Of a stretch of 64,000 nucleotides of DNA, positions 44,108 to 51,867 are shown piece by piece (position 1 is the stretch's first letter; each line of letters begins with the position of its first letter). This stretch comes from Venatoribacter cucullus (lineage in GTDB: Bacteria > Pseudomonadota > Gammaproteobacteria > Pseudomonadales > Oceanobacteraceae). A program made the position numbers and the translations under genes. The stretch is from the NCBI RefSeq assembly GCF_016132445.1, contig NZ_CP046056.1, positions 496,001 to 560,000 on the forward strand. The letters are read 5' to 3'. The notes under the pieces are model-generated. The model was not told where the DNA came from. It did not search any database and saw nothing but the letters and a program-made list of their open reading frames with translations.

Positions 44108-44530
44108 ATGAAAGCGACAGTAAAATGGGTCGATAACGCCATGTTTCTCGGCGAGTCAGGCAGTGGCCATGCAGTGGTCATGGACGGCCCCGCCGACCAT
44201 GGTGGGCGCAATATGGGCATTCGGCCGATGGAAATGCTGTTGCTGGGCCTGGGTGGCTGCACCAGTTTTGATGTGATGAGCATTCTGCGCAAGCAGCGTC
44301 TGGATGTGCAGGATTGTGTGGCCGAAATTGAAGCCGAGCGCGCCGATGCGGTGCCCAGTGTGTTTACCAAAATCCATGTACATTTCCGGGTGACCGGGCG
44401 CAACCTGAAAGAAGCTGCCGTGGAGCGGGCGGTGAAGTTGTCCGCCGAAAAATACTGTTCGGCATCCATTATGCTGGAGCAGGGCGGGGTGGAAATTACC
44501 CACAGCTTCACAGTAACCGAATTTGAATAA
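44108..44530 (+). CDS. OsmC-family protein
   Basis: A 140-residue protein: IRPMEMLLLGLGGCTSFDVM contains the family cysteine (GGCT), and VERAVKLSAEKYCSASIMLE the second. The pair is typical of OsmC/YhfA redox proteins that reduce hydroperoxides, though YhfA-type members are poorly characterised. The frame opens at 44063 but ATG 44108 gives MKATVKWVDNAM, the family start. It sits between vfr and speD as in Pseudomonas. Confidence 0.88.
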   Translation: MKATVKWVDNAMFLGESGSGHAVVMDGPADHGGRNMGIRPMEMLLLGLGGCTSFDVMSILRKQRLDVQDCVAEIEAERADAVPSVFTKIHVHFRVTGRNLKEAAVERAVKLSAEKYCSASIMLEQGGVEITHSFTVTEFE

Positions 44531-44567
44531 GCCGGAGCAGGCGCTCCGTTAAGGTGAGGATAGGCTA

Positions 44568-45359
44568 TTGAATAACAAGTTGCGGCTGCATGGCTTTAAC
44601 AATCTGACTAAAACCCTGAGCTTCAATATTTACGACATCTGTTACACCAATACAGATAAAGAGCGGCAGGAATACATTGAGTACATCGACGAGCTGTATA
44701 ACGCTGATCGTCTGACCAAAATTCTGACCGATGTAGTGGATATTATTGGCGCCAACATTCTGAATGTGGCCCGCCAGGACTATGATCCGCAGGGCGCCAG
44801 CGTCACCATTCTGGTGGCCGAGCACGAAGTGCCGCCCAGTGAAGATCTGATGCAGGAAAAACCCGGTCCGCTGCGCGATACCGTGGTGGCGCATCTGGAT
44901 AAAAGCCACGTTACCGTACACACCTATCCGGAAAGCCATCCGCACGGTGGCATTTCCACCTTCCGCGCCGACATCGATGTGTCCACCTGCGGTCTGATTT
45001 CACCGCTGAAAGCACTGAACTACCTGATTCACAGCTTTGATTCTGACATCGTCACGGTGGATTACCGGGTGCGCGGCTTTACCCGCGATGTCGATGGTGT
45101 GAAGCATTACATCGACCACAAGATCAATTCCATTCAGAACTACCTGAGTGACGATACCCGTAACGCCTATCAGATGATTGACGTGAACGTGTATCAGGAA
45201 AATACCTTCCACACCAAAATGCTGCTGAAGGATTTTGAGCTGGATAACTACCTGTTCGGTGAAGGCGTAAAAACCATGGACGCTGCTGAGCGCGCCGCTG
45301 TGGAAGCCAAGCTGCGCAAAGAAATGCTGGAAATCTTCTACTCCCGCAATATGCCGTAA
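44568..45359 (+). CDS. speD: S-adenosylmethionine decarboxylase proenzyme
   Basis: A 263-residue enteric-type proenzyme that self-cleaves to form a pyruvoyl cofactor and supplies decarboxylated S-adenosylmethionine for spermidine synthesis. The cleavage site is [12 protein letters not shown] with Lys112-Ser113. The start is TTG at 44568, chosen because [20 protein letters not shown] aligns with the E. coli N-terminus and AGGTGAGGA lies upstream. It is 37 bases after osmC. Confidence 0.95.
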   Translation: MNNKLRLHGFNNLTKTLSFNIYDICYTNTDKERQEYIEYIDELYNADRLTKILTDVVDIIGANILNVARQDYDPQGASVTILVAEHEVPPSEDLMQEKPGPLRDTVVAHLDKSHVTVHTYPESHPHGGISTFRADIDVSTCGLISPLKALNYLIHSFDSDIVTVDYRVRGFTRDVDGVKHYIDHKINSIQNYLSDDTRNAYQMIDVNVYQENTFHTKMLLKDFELDNYLFGEGVKTMDAAERAAVEAKLRKEMLEIFYSRNMP

Positions 45360-45369
45360 GGACTGTTCT

Positions 45370-46548
45370 GTGCCGGTTTTGATCCGTGGATTAATGCTGG
45401 CGCAGGCGCTGGCGCTGAGTGCGGCGCCGTTAATGGTGTTCGCCGGTGGCATCATCGGCGCGCAACTCCATCCCGATCCCCGTTTTGCCACTCTGCCGGT
45501 CGCCGCTATGGTGTCGGGTACCGCGCTGGCGGCGTTACCCGCTGCGCGTCTGGCGGCCCGGCTGGGCCGCAAAACCTTATTTTTACTGGGTATGTTGCTG
45601 GGCGCTGTCAGTGCGCTGGGTGCGGCGCTGGCTTTCAATGCCGGGCAGTTCTGGCTGTTTGTGGCCAGTGCGTTGCTGTTTGGGGCGGTGGCGGCGGTGG
45701 TGCAGCAGTTCCGCTTTGCCGCCATGGCGGCGGTGCCGGCGGCACAGGCACCGGTAGTCGCCTCGCAGTTATTGCTGGCGGGGCTGGTGTCGGCCTTTCT
45801 GGGGCCGGAGCTGACGCGGTTGGCGCAGTGGTTTCCGCAGCTGGGCTTTACCGCCAGTTTTATCGGGTTGTCCGGCTTGTTTGTGCTGGCCGGGCTGGTG
45901 CTGTGGCTGACCATGCCCGCTACGCCTGCGGTGGATACGCAACGGCTGGCCAGTGGCCGCTCGTGGCCGGAATTACTACAGCAGCGCGGCCTGCTGCTGG
46001 CGATGGCCGCCGGCGCCTGTGGTTACGGCGTAATGGCGTACATTATGACGGCCACCCCGTTAAGCATGACGCAGGGTATGGGCTTCAGTCTGGATGAGGC
46101 GCGCTGGGTGATTCAGTCACACATCGTTGCCATGTTTCTGCCGTCGTTAATCAGCGGTCGTCTGATCCGGCGTTTCGGTGGCTGGTGGATGATTGCGCTG
46201 GGGCTGGTGCTGATGCTGGTGTGTGTGCTGGTGGCCTGGTGGGATCAGACCTTTGTGCATTACTGGGCCGGGCTGGTGCTGCTGGGGCTGGCCTGGAATC
46301 TGTTATTTGTCGCCGGCACGGCGATGCTGGGGCAGTTTCACCAGCCGGAAGAAGCCAGCCGGGTACAGGGCGTGAATGATTTTCTGGTGTTTGGGGCACA
46401 GGCTTTTGCCGCCCTGGCGTCCGGTGCCGTGGTGTTGCTGTTTGGCTGGCATGGCCTGCTGCTGAGTGCTTTGCCGCTGCTGCTGTTGCTGGCGGTCATG
46501 CTGGTGCGGACGCCGCGTTCAGAAGTGGCTGCTGAGGTTAACGCGTAA
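45370..46548 (+). CDS. MFS transporter
   Basis: A 392-residue integral membrane protein with about twelve helices and a GTG start 10 bases after the speD stop, so it probably shares the transcript. The loop after helix 2 contains AARLAARLGRKTLFLLG, the basic MFS motif. The substrate is unknown. Its last 30 bases overlap the end of the convergent TonB receptor gene. Co-transcription with a polyamine gene is suggestive but no substrate can be inferred. Confidence 0.85.
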   Translation: MPVLIRGLMLAQALALSAAPLMVFAGGIIGAQLHPDPRFATLPVAAMVSGTALAALPAARLAARLGRKTLFLLGMLLGAVSALGAALAFNAGQFWLFVASALLFGAVAAVVQQFRFAAMAAVPAAQAPVVASQLLLAGLVSAFLGPELTRLAQWFPQLGFTASFIGLSGLFVLAGLVLWLTMPATPAVDTQRLASGRSWPELLQQRGLLLAMAAGACGYGVMAYIMTATPLSMTQGMGFSLDEARWVIQSHIVAMFLPSLISGRLIRRFGGWWMIALGLVLMLVCVLVAWWDQTFVHYWAGLVLLGLAWNLLFVAGTAMLGQFHQPEEASRVQGVNDFLVFGAQAFAALASGAVVLLFGWHGLLLSALPLLLLLAVMLVRTPRSEVAAEVNA

Positions 46549-48585
46549 GTACCAGCGTTCTTCCAGCTGCAGATAGCGCTGATCCTGTTCCCAGCGCACC
46601 GCCGGTGACGGGTTCAGGCTCAGGTTCAGGCCGGCTTGCCAGTGCTGCCAGTGCCGGCGCGTGTACAGATCCAGCTGCTGCAGCGATGAGCGTGTCTGCA
46701 GCTGAAGATTGCCCTGGGTGTCGCGCAGAAATTGTTCCGTATCGCCCTGCAAACGCCATAACAACCCATGTTGCCACTCCTTTTGCTGCCAGCTGGCCCC
46801 CAGCCGCAGTAAATATTCCGGCTGCCCGGGCAGGCGTTCGCGGCCGGGTAAGTCTTCATCGGTGCGGATTTCGGAATGGTAAAACGCTGCCCCGAATTCC
46901 AGCTTCAACCCGGCGCGTGGCAGATGCAGGCCACTTTCCAGCTCCGCCCCATAGACCCGCGCGCTGTCTTCTGTGTTCACCGGCTGAAATACCGTTACCG
47001 GGCCGCTGCCCGTGGTTTCCCGGCTGGCCTGCAGCACAATGGCATCGCGGATCAGGCGCTGAAACAAACGGATCTGATAACCGCTGTTGCGGTCGTTGCG
47101 GCTGCTGCTGTGCAGCCGTGGGTTGTGTTCGTAACTCAGGTCAAAGCTGCTGACCACTTCGGCCTGCAGGTCGTCATTACCGCGCCAGATCCGTTCATCC
47201 TGGCGGTATTCGTAGGGAATGCGGTCGGCAATTTCCGGCTGGCGGGTGCTCTGGCTGATGCTCAGGCGGATACGGTTGCGGCCACTCAGGTCATGCAGCC
47301 AGTGGAAGGACGGCAGCCAGTGGGTGTCGCTGAGCACTTCGGAGCGGCCACTGCCGGCGCGGTCATCGTGCTGCAGTTCGTAGGTATCCACCTGAAAGCC
47401 GGCTTCCAGCCGCGTATTGGCCGACAGGTGCCAGCGGTCGAGCAGAAAATAACTCAACCGGTATTCATCGTATCCGTAATCGTAAGGCAGATGGCTGCGT
47501 TCGTTATTGCTGCTGGCAATACCGCTGCCCTCGCTGTCGCTGCGGCGTTGCAGGTATTGGAGGCTGAGGCCGGTGCTCCACTGATGCTCGGAGCGGGTTT
47601 CGCGCAGCTGCCAGCCGGCGTGAAAGCGCTGATCCTGCACATTCTGTTGCTGGTTAAGGGCGGCGGGTTGCAGCAGGCGCAGGTCGCGTTGCTGGCGAAA
47701 ACGTTCGTGCAGGAAAAACAACGACAGATGCCATTGTTCCCAGTTCAGCTGCATATCACCACCGAAGCGCTGGCTGCGCCGTGCCAGCATTTGCTGTTGG
47801 TCAATGGTGGTGCCGGCCGTGCTGGTCTGCAGGGCATTGAGCGGATAAAACCCCTGCCGCTGGTCTTCTTCGTCGGCGTCAATCTGCAGGGCGTAAAGCT
47901 GCACCGGGTGCCGTTCATTGAACAAACCGGCGTAGTTCAGCAGCAGGGTTTTCTGCTGTTCGCGGAAGTGCTGCCGGAAGTTGCCGCTGCTGCTGCCATC
48001 GCCACCGCTGCCACGCCATTGGCGTCGTTCCAGCCGGTGTTCGCCGGCTATCCGCAGGGCCTGGTCACCTTGTTCGTTCAGCCACTGGGTGGCGGCGCTT
48101 TCGCGGTTGCTCAGCAGTGGCCCGCCGAGGCTCAGTTGCAGGCCGCTGTGGGAATACGCATCGGCCAGAATCACGTTTATGGTGCCGCCACCGCCGCCAC
48201 CGGTGTACAGGTCGGCGCGGCCGCTGCGGTCGATTTCAATGCGCTGCACCAGGCTGGCGGGAATCTGCCGGGTCAGCAGGCTGCTGTTGAGGCCGGTGCC
48301 GGTGACCGGCAGGCCATTGATCAGCAGGCTGAGGTAGCGCGTATCCACGCCGTGCAGCTGAATTTCTTCCAGCCCGTCGGCCTGCATGCCCAGCGTGACG
48401 CCGGGCAGGCGCTGTAACAGGTCATACAGGGTTTGCGGGTTGTACACCTGATAATCCGCGGCGGAGTACACCTCCTGCGGATAGGCGCGGTCGCCCTGAG
48501 TCTGGGGCATGGCGCTGGCGGCGGCAGATGCCAGCGTCAGAACCAGCGCCAGCAGCGCAGCGGTTAACGCGGGCCGGTCAGACAC
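46519..48585 (-). CDS. TonB-dependent outer-membrane receptor
   Basis: A 688-residue receptor. A signal peptide ends near ASAMPQ. The plug domain runs from about 35-150 (VYNPQTLYDLLQRLPGVTLG, INGLPVTGTG, QRIEIDRSGRADLYTGGGGGG) and the barrel follows to a terminal Phe (RVNLSSHF). The plug hallmark normally reads like SALYGSGAxGG; here it is a run of six glycines. The ligand is unknown; no TonB box is obvious. The start overlaps rsmC by 22 bases, so it is coupled to the upstream genes. Confidence 0.9.
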   Translation of the reverse strand: MSDRPALTAALLALVLTLASAAASAMPQTQGDRAYPQEVYSAADYQVYNPQTLYDLLQRLPGVTLGMQADGLEEIQLHGVDTRYLSLLINGLPVTGTGLNSSLLTRQIPASLVQRIEIDRSGRADLYTGGGGGGTINVILADAYSHSGLQLSLGGPLLSNRESAATQWLNEQGDQALRIAGEHRLERRQWRGSGGDGSSSGNFRQHFREQQKTLLLNYAGLFNERHPVQLYALQIDADEEDQRQGFYPLNALQTSTAGTTIDQQQMLARRSQRFGGDMQLNWEQWHLSLFFLHERFRQQRDLRLLQPAALNQQQNVQDQRFHAGWQLRETRSEHQWSTGLSLQYLQRRSDSEGSGIASSNNERSHLPYDYGYDEYRLSYFLLDRWHLSANTRLEAGFQVDTYELQHDDRAGSGRSEVLSDTHWLPSFHWLHDLSGRNRIRLSISQSTRQPEIADRIPYEYRQDERIWRGNDDLQAEVVSSFDLSYEHNPRLHSSSRNDRNSGYQIRLFQRLIRDAIVLQASRETTGSGPVTVFQPVNTEDSARVYGAELESGLHLPRAGLKLEFGAAFYHSEIRTDEDLPGRERLPGQPEYLLRLGASWQQKEWQHGLLWRLQGDTEQFLRDTQGNLQLQTRSSLQQLDLYTRRHWQHWQAGLNLSLNPSPAVRWEQDQRYLQLEERWYLRVNLSSHF

Positions 48586-49571
48586 AGCAACTTGAATCCC
48601 TGTTGCTTCGCCATTAACTGCACCTCGCTGAACGACTCAGCGGCCCAGTCTTCATACGGCAGATGGGCGTTGGCGACCAGCCACAGCTGGCCATCGCGGG
48701 TTAAATGCGGGCCGGCGCTGGCGAACAGCTGGCGGGCAAAGGCATAGTCGGTTTCTTTGCCCTGATGAAAGGGCGGATTACTGAAAATATAATCATAGCG
48801 GCCGCTGATGCCGGCCAGCCCATCACTGGCGACCACCTCGGTTTCCAGCCCCAGCCGGGCACTGTTCAGGCGGGTGCTGTGCAGGGCAAAGGCGTCGATA
48901 TCGGCCAGGGTTACCTGCAGCGCCGGTTGGCGGGCTTTCATGCTCAGGCCAATAACGCCGGAGCCACAGCCTAAATCGAGCAGCTTGCCATAAGCCGGGG
49001 CCGGCAGATGTTCCAACAGCACGGCGGTGCCGGTATCCAGTTTGCCGTGGCTGAAAACGCCGGGCAGGGTGAGGTAGGCCTGGTCACCAAAACGGAAGGA
49101 TTGTGCGGTTTTCAGCCAGTTCAGCGGCGCCTGCGGCTGTAAGTGCAGCTGCCAGAGTACGCAATGGCGGGCGGAGTCGATTTTTTCTACCTGTTCACAC
49201 AGGCCGGCTACGGCCTTGCCGATGCTTTTGCCGCCGGCATCGTTGGCACCCACCACCCAGCATTCGCGCGCTTCGGTAGCGGCCAGCTGCAACAGCGCCA
49301 GCGCCTGGGGTTTGGCTTTCGGCCACAGCAGAATCACCCGTTTCACGCCGTCCAGATCACGGCTTTCCGGCAGGGCAAAGCGTACCTGCGGTTCGGTTAA
49401 CGGCTGGTGCTGTTGCACTGTTGGCCAGTCCCAGCTCAGCAGGCGGGCGCCGGAATTGCGCAGCAGGGCGGTCCAGCCGGCCGGTAAATCGGCTTCGGCG
49501 CCCAGAATCAGGGTGTGTTGATCGAGCAGCTGCGGGTGACGCAGCAGCATTTCATAGCGGTTGGCGCTCAT
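48564..49571 (-). CDS. rsmC: 16S rRNA (guanine-1207-N2)-methyltransferase
   Basis: A 335-residue two-domain methyltransferase of the RsmC/RlmG group. The C-terminal half has KLLDLGCGSGVIGLSMKAR (SAM loop) and YIFSNPPFHQGKETDY (catalytic NPPF). The N-terminal half is a degenerate copy of the same fold. It methylates guanine in rRNA; RsmC rather than RlmG is preferred from overall length and FRFGDQAYLTLPGVFSHG. Its ATG overlaps the merR stop (ATGA). Confidence 0.88.
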   Translation of the reverse strand: MSANRYEMLLRHPQLLDQHTLILGAEADLPAGWTALLRNSGARLLSWDWPTVQQHQPLTEPQVRFALPESRDLDGVKRVILLWPKAKPQALALLQLAATEARECWVVGANDAGGKSIGKAVAGLCEQVEKIDSARHCVLWQLHLQPQAPLNWLKTAQSFRFGDQAYLTLPGVFSHGKLDTGTAVLLEHLPAPAYGKLLDLGCGSGVIGLSMKARQPALQVTLADIDAFALHSTRLNSARLGLETEVVASDGLAGISGRYDYIFSNPPFHQGKETDYAFARQLFASAGPHLTRDGQLWLVANAHLPYEDWAAESFSEVQLMAKQQGFKLLCLTGPR

Positions 49572-50491
49572 TCTTCCAGGCTCAGCAGCATATCGCGGAT
49601 GGTTAACGCTGCGTCGTGCAGATCGTCAGTTAGGTTGATCAGGCCGTGTTGCAATAACGCCCCCTGCAGGCGCGCCGGCTGACCGTAAACAAACAGCGGC
49701 AGGCTTTGTTCCTGAGTCAGGCGCTGCAGCTGGCCGAGCTGCATTTCGGTGGGGTTCTTGCCCAGTTGTACCAGCGCCGCCTGCCAGTGGCGGGTTTGCA
49801 GCAGTTCACCGATTTGTTGCGGCGTTAACAGGCCGCTGAACCACATGGGTTGCAGCCCCAGTTGTTGCAGCAGAGTGCCGAGCAGCAGTTGCTGAATATC
49901 GTCTTCCCAGGTGCAGTTCACCAGCAGTACCACCGGTCGCCCGCTGTCGCTGGCTTCGGCCTGTTCACTTAACCGCCAGGCCAGCCGGGCCTGCAGAAAG
50001 GCGGCGTAAAAACGCAGCCGCGCCATGCCCAGGGTCTGGGTGACGTTATCCTGCAAATGCCGGTACTGAGGTAAAAACAGAAAGCGCAGTGCTGCTTCCA
50101 GGGGAAAAAACTGGCTCACTTCCTGAAATAAAGCAGTCAGCTGCGGATTGTTGAAATCCTGTACAGCCTGATGCAGTTGTTCGCGGTAATGCTGCCATTG
50201 CGAGGGCTTGCCGCGGCTGCTGACCGGGGCGTCGGGCAGTTCTTCACCGTTGGCCAGCATGGCCTGGGCCTGCGAGATTGGGATGCCGCGATTGAGCAGG
50301 GCCACCACTTTACGGATCAGCAGAATGTCCTGCTCGGTATAGAGGCGGTGGCCTTTGGCCGTGCGTTTCGGGGTAATCAGCCCGTAACGGCGCTCCCAGG
50401 CACGCAGTGTAATGGCGTTAACACCGGTCTCGGCAGAGACAACACGGATCGGGTAATACGCCATCTGGGTATCGGAGTCTGGATGTGACAT
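49568..50491 (-). CDS. MerR-family regulator, LitR/CarH-like without cobalamin motif
   Basis: A 307-residue regulator. The N-terminal MerR helix-turn-helix (VVSAETGVNAITLRAWERRY, about residues 17-36) is followed by a helical domain and a C-terminal Rossmann-like part (VVLLVNCTWEDDIQQLLLGT). In CarH/LitR proteins the latter carries an ExHxxG-type cobalamin site; here the equivalent stretch has no histidine. That fits class II LitR regulators, which lack a working B12 domain and depend on a LOV partner. The divergent neighbour is a short LOV protein. Confidence 0.85.
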   Translation of the reverse strand: MSHPDSDTQMAYYPIRVVSAETGVNAITLRAWERRYGLITPKRTAKGHRLYTEQDILLIRKVVALLNRGIPISQAQAMLANGEELPDAPVSSRGKPSQWQHYREQLHQAVQDFNNPQLTALFQEVSQFFPLEAALRFLFLPQYRHLQDNVTQTLGMARLRFYAAFLQARLAWRLSEQAEASDSGRPVVLLVNCTWEDDIQQLLLGTLLQQLGLQPMWFSGLLTPQQIGELLQTRHWQAALVQLGKNPTEMQLGQLQRLTQEQSLPLFVYGQPARLQGALLQHGLINLTDDLHDAALTIRDMLLSLEE

Positions 50492-50510
50492 GACAGCGCT
50501 CGGGCCATTC

Positions 50511-50549
50511 GTTATACAAAGTTGTCCGGATTCTATAAGCAGTTATACA
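50511..50549. promoter_or_regulatory. Divergent merR/LOV promoter region with two GTTATACA motifs
   Basis: GTTATACA occurs at 50511-50518 and again at 50542-50549, start to start 31 bases, about three helical turns. Between them TTGTCC (50522-50527), 16 bases, then TATACA (50544-50549) give a promoter for the LOV gene whose -10 box overlaps the second motif. Such paired sites in a MerR promoter are plausible operators. Confidence 0.5.
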
Positions 50550-50651
50550 TAAAGTAAAAAAAGCGGCAGAATCAGCAACAAATAACGCCCATCCTCTTGA
50601 CCGCTGAGGGTCACGAACTTACCGTGAGCGGACTTTTACGGAGATAAGACA

Positions 50652-51119
50652 ATGGTCACAGACCTGTACGATGAACAGGGTCCGATCAGCCTTGAGCTGC
50701 TGAAAAAAGCCGTGGATGCGTCCAACGATGGCATCGTCATTTCCGAACAGGAAGGTGACGACAATATCCTTATTTACGTTAATAAAGCCTTTGAGCGCTT
50801 AACCGGCTACAGCGCCGATGAAATTCTGTATCAGGATTGCCGCTTTCTGCAGGCCGGTGACCGTGATCAGGCCGGGCTGACCAATATCCGTGGCGCTATC
50901 AGCAAGGGCAACAGCTCGCGCGTGATTCTGCGTAATTACCGCAAAAACGGCAGTCTGTTCTGGAACGAGCTGAGCATTTCGCCTATTTATAATGAAGACG
51001 ATCAGCTGACCTACTACATCGGTATTCAGAAAGACGTCACCGCGCAGGTGGAGCTGGAACAACGGGCGTTGCGCGCCGAAGCCGAACTGGCCGAGCTGAA
51101 AGCCAAACTGCAGTCCTGA
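50652..51119 (+). CDS. Short LOV-domain blue-light photoreceptor
   Basis: A 155-residue protein made of a single PAS/LOV domain with flanking helices. AVDASNDGIVISEQEGDD, LIYVNKAFERLTGYSADEIL and YQDCRFLQAGDRDQ contain the photoactive cysteine Cys63 that bonds to FMN, and NYRKNGSLFWNELSISPIYN and YIGIQKDVT carry the flavin-binding Asn and Gln. The whole sequence closely resembles the Pseudomonas putida short LOV protein PpSB1-LOV. A C-terminal coiled coil (AEAELAELKAKL) likely mediates dimers. Divergent from the MerR gene. Confidence 0.93.
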   Translation: MVTDLYDEQGPISLELLKKAVDASNDGIVISEQEGDDNILIYVNKAFERLTGYSADEILYQDCRFLQAGDRDQAGLTNIRGAISKGNSSRVILRNYRKNGSLFWNELSISPIYNEDDQLTYYIGIQKDVTAQVELEQRALRAEAELAELKAKLQS

Positions 51120-51138
51120 GTGGCTGAACAGCAGACAT

Positions 51139-51167
51139 AAAAAACGGGAGCCAGGCTCCCGTTTTTT
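51139..51167. terminator. Bidirectional terminator between LOV gene and ppa
   Basis: A 14-bp perfect stem (AAAAAACGGGAGCC/GGCTCCCGTTTTTT) with a single-base spacer has T-tracts in both directions, serving the LOV gene on plus and ppa on minus. Confidence 0.9.
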
Positions 51168-51185
51168 ATGGTCGCGTCCGACTGC

Positions 51186-51710
51186 TTATTTGGCAGCGGC
51201 CGCAGCTTTCACGATCAGGTCACGCGCTTCTTCGGCGTTGCCCCAACCCTGAACTTTTACCCACTTGCCTTTTTCGAGGTCTTTGTAGTTCTCGAAGAAG
51301 TGTTTGATCTGCTCGCGCAGCAGTTCCGGTACATCGTTGATGTCGTTTACATCGTTGTACAGCTGGGTCAGCTTCTGGTGCGGTACGGCCAGCAGTTTAG
51401 CGTCGCCACCGGCTTCGTCTTCCATGTGCAGCACGCCCACGGCGCGGGCACGGATAACCGAACCCGGCTGTACCGGATACGGAGTGATCACCAGTACGTC
51501 CAGCGGGTCACCGTCGTCGGCCAGCGTGTGCGGGATGTAGCCGTAGTTGGCCGGGTAGAACATCGGGGTAGCCATAAAACGGTCAACTAGCAGGCAGTCC
51601 ATTTCTTTGTCGATTTCGTACTTGATCGGCGCGTGGTTGGCCGGGATTTCAATGGCCACGTAGAAATCGTGGGGCAGGTCTTTACCGGCCGGAATGGAGT
51701 TATAGCTCAT
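51186..51710 (-). CDS. ppa: Inorganic pyrophosphatase
   Basis: A 174-residue family I soluble pyrophosphatase. The DxDxxD signature is [10 protein letters not shown] near residue 65, with YGYIPHTL before it and [11 protein letters not shown] near the C-terminus. It hydrolyses pyrophosphate to drive biosynthesis. Monocistronic, with the terminator shared with the LOV gene. GGAAACTCCG precedes ATG 51710. Confidence 0.97.
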   Translation of the reverse strand: MSYNSIPAGKDLPHDFYVAIEIPANHAPIKYEIDKEMDCLLVDRFMATPMFYPANYGYIPHTLADDGDPLDVLVITPYPVQPGSVIRARAVGVLHMEDEAGGDAKLLAVPHQKLTQLYNDVNDINDVPELLREQIKHFFENYKDLEKGKWVKVQGWGNAEEARDLIVKAAAAAK

Positions 51711-51867
51711 CGGAGTTTCCTGAGTGAGTGGGTAATAAAATAGAATCGGCGGCGATTATAGCGGTGCGACGCGACGCTGTCAGTCTGCCATAAGTATAAA
51801 GCGGTTGTCGGCGTGCGCCGCTGCCCCTAGACTTTGCCCACTTTCAATTCTGTATGAAGCGATAATC

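Noticed and set aside
46876-48417. 513-codon open frame opposite the TonB receptor
   Set aside because: It is the reverse-frame shadow of a receptor with clear plug and barrel motifs; the product has no recognisable domain and an odd Gln/Ala/Val-rich composition.
51720-51867. Cobalamin riboswitch before the TonB receptor
   Set aside because: The gap shows no B12-box or conserved riboswitch core.
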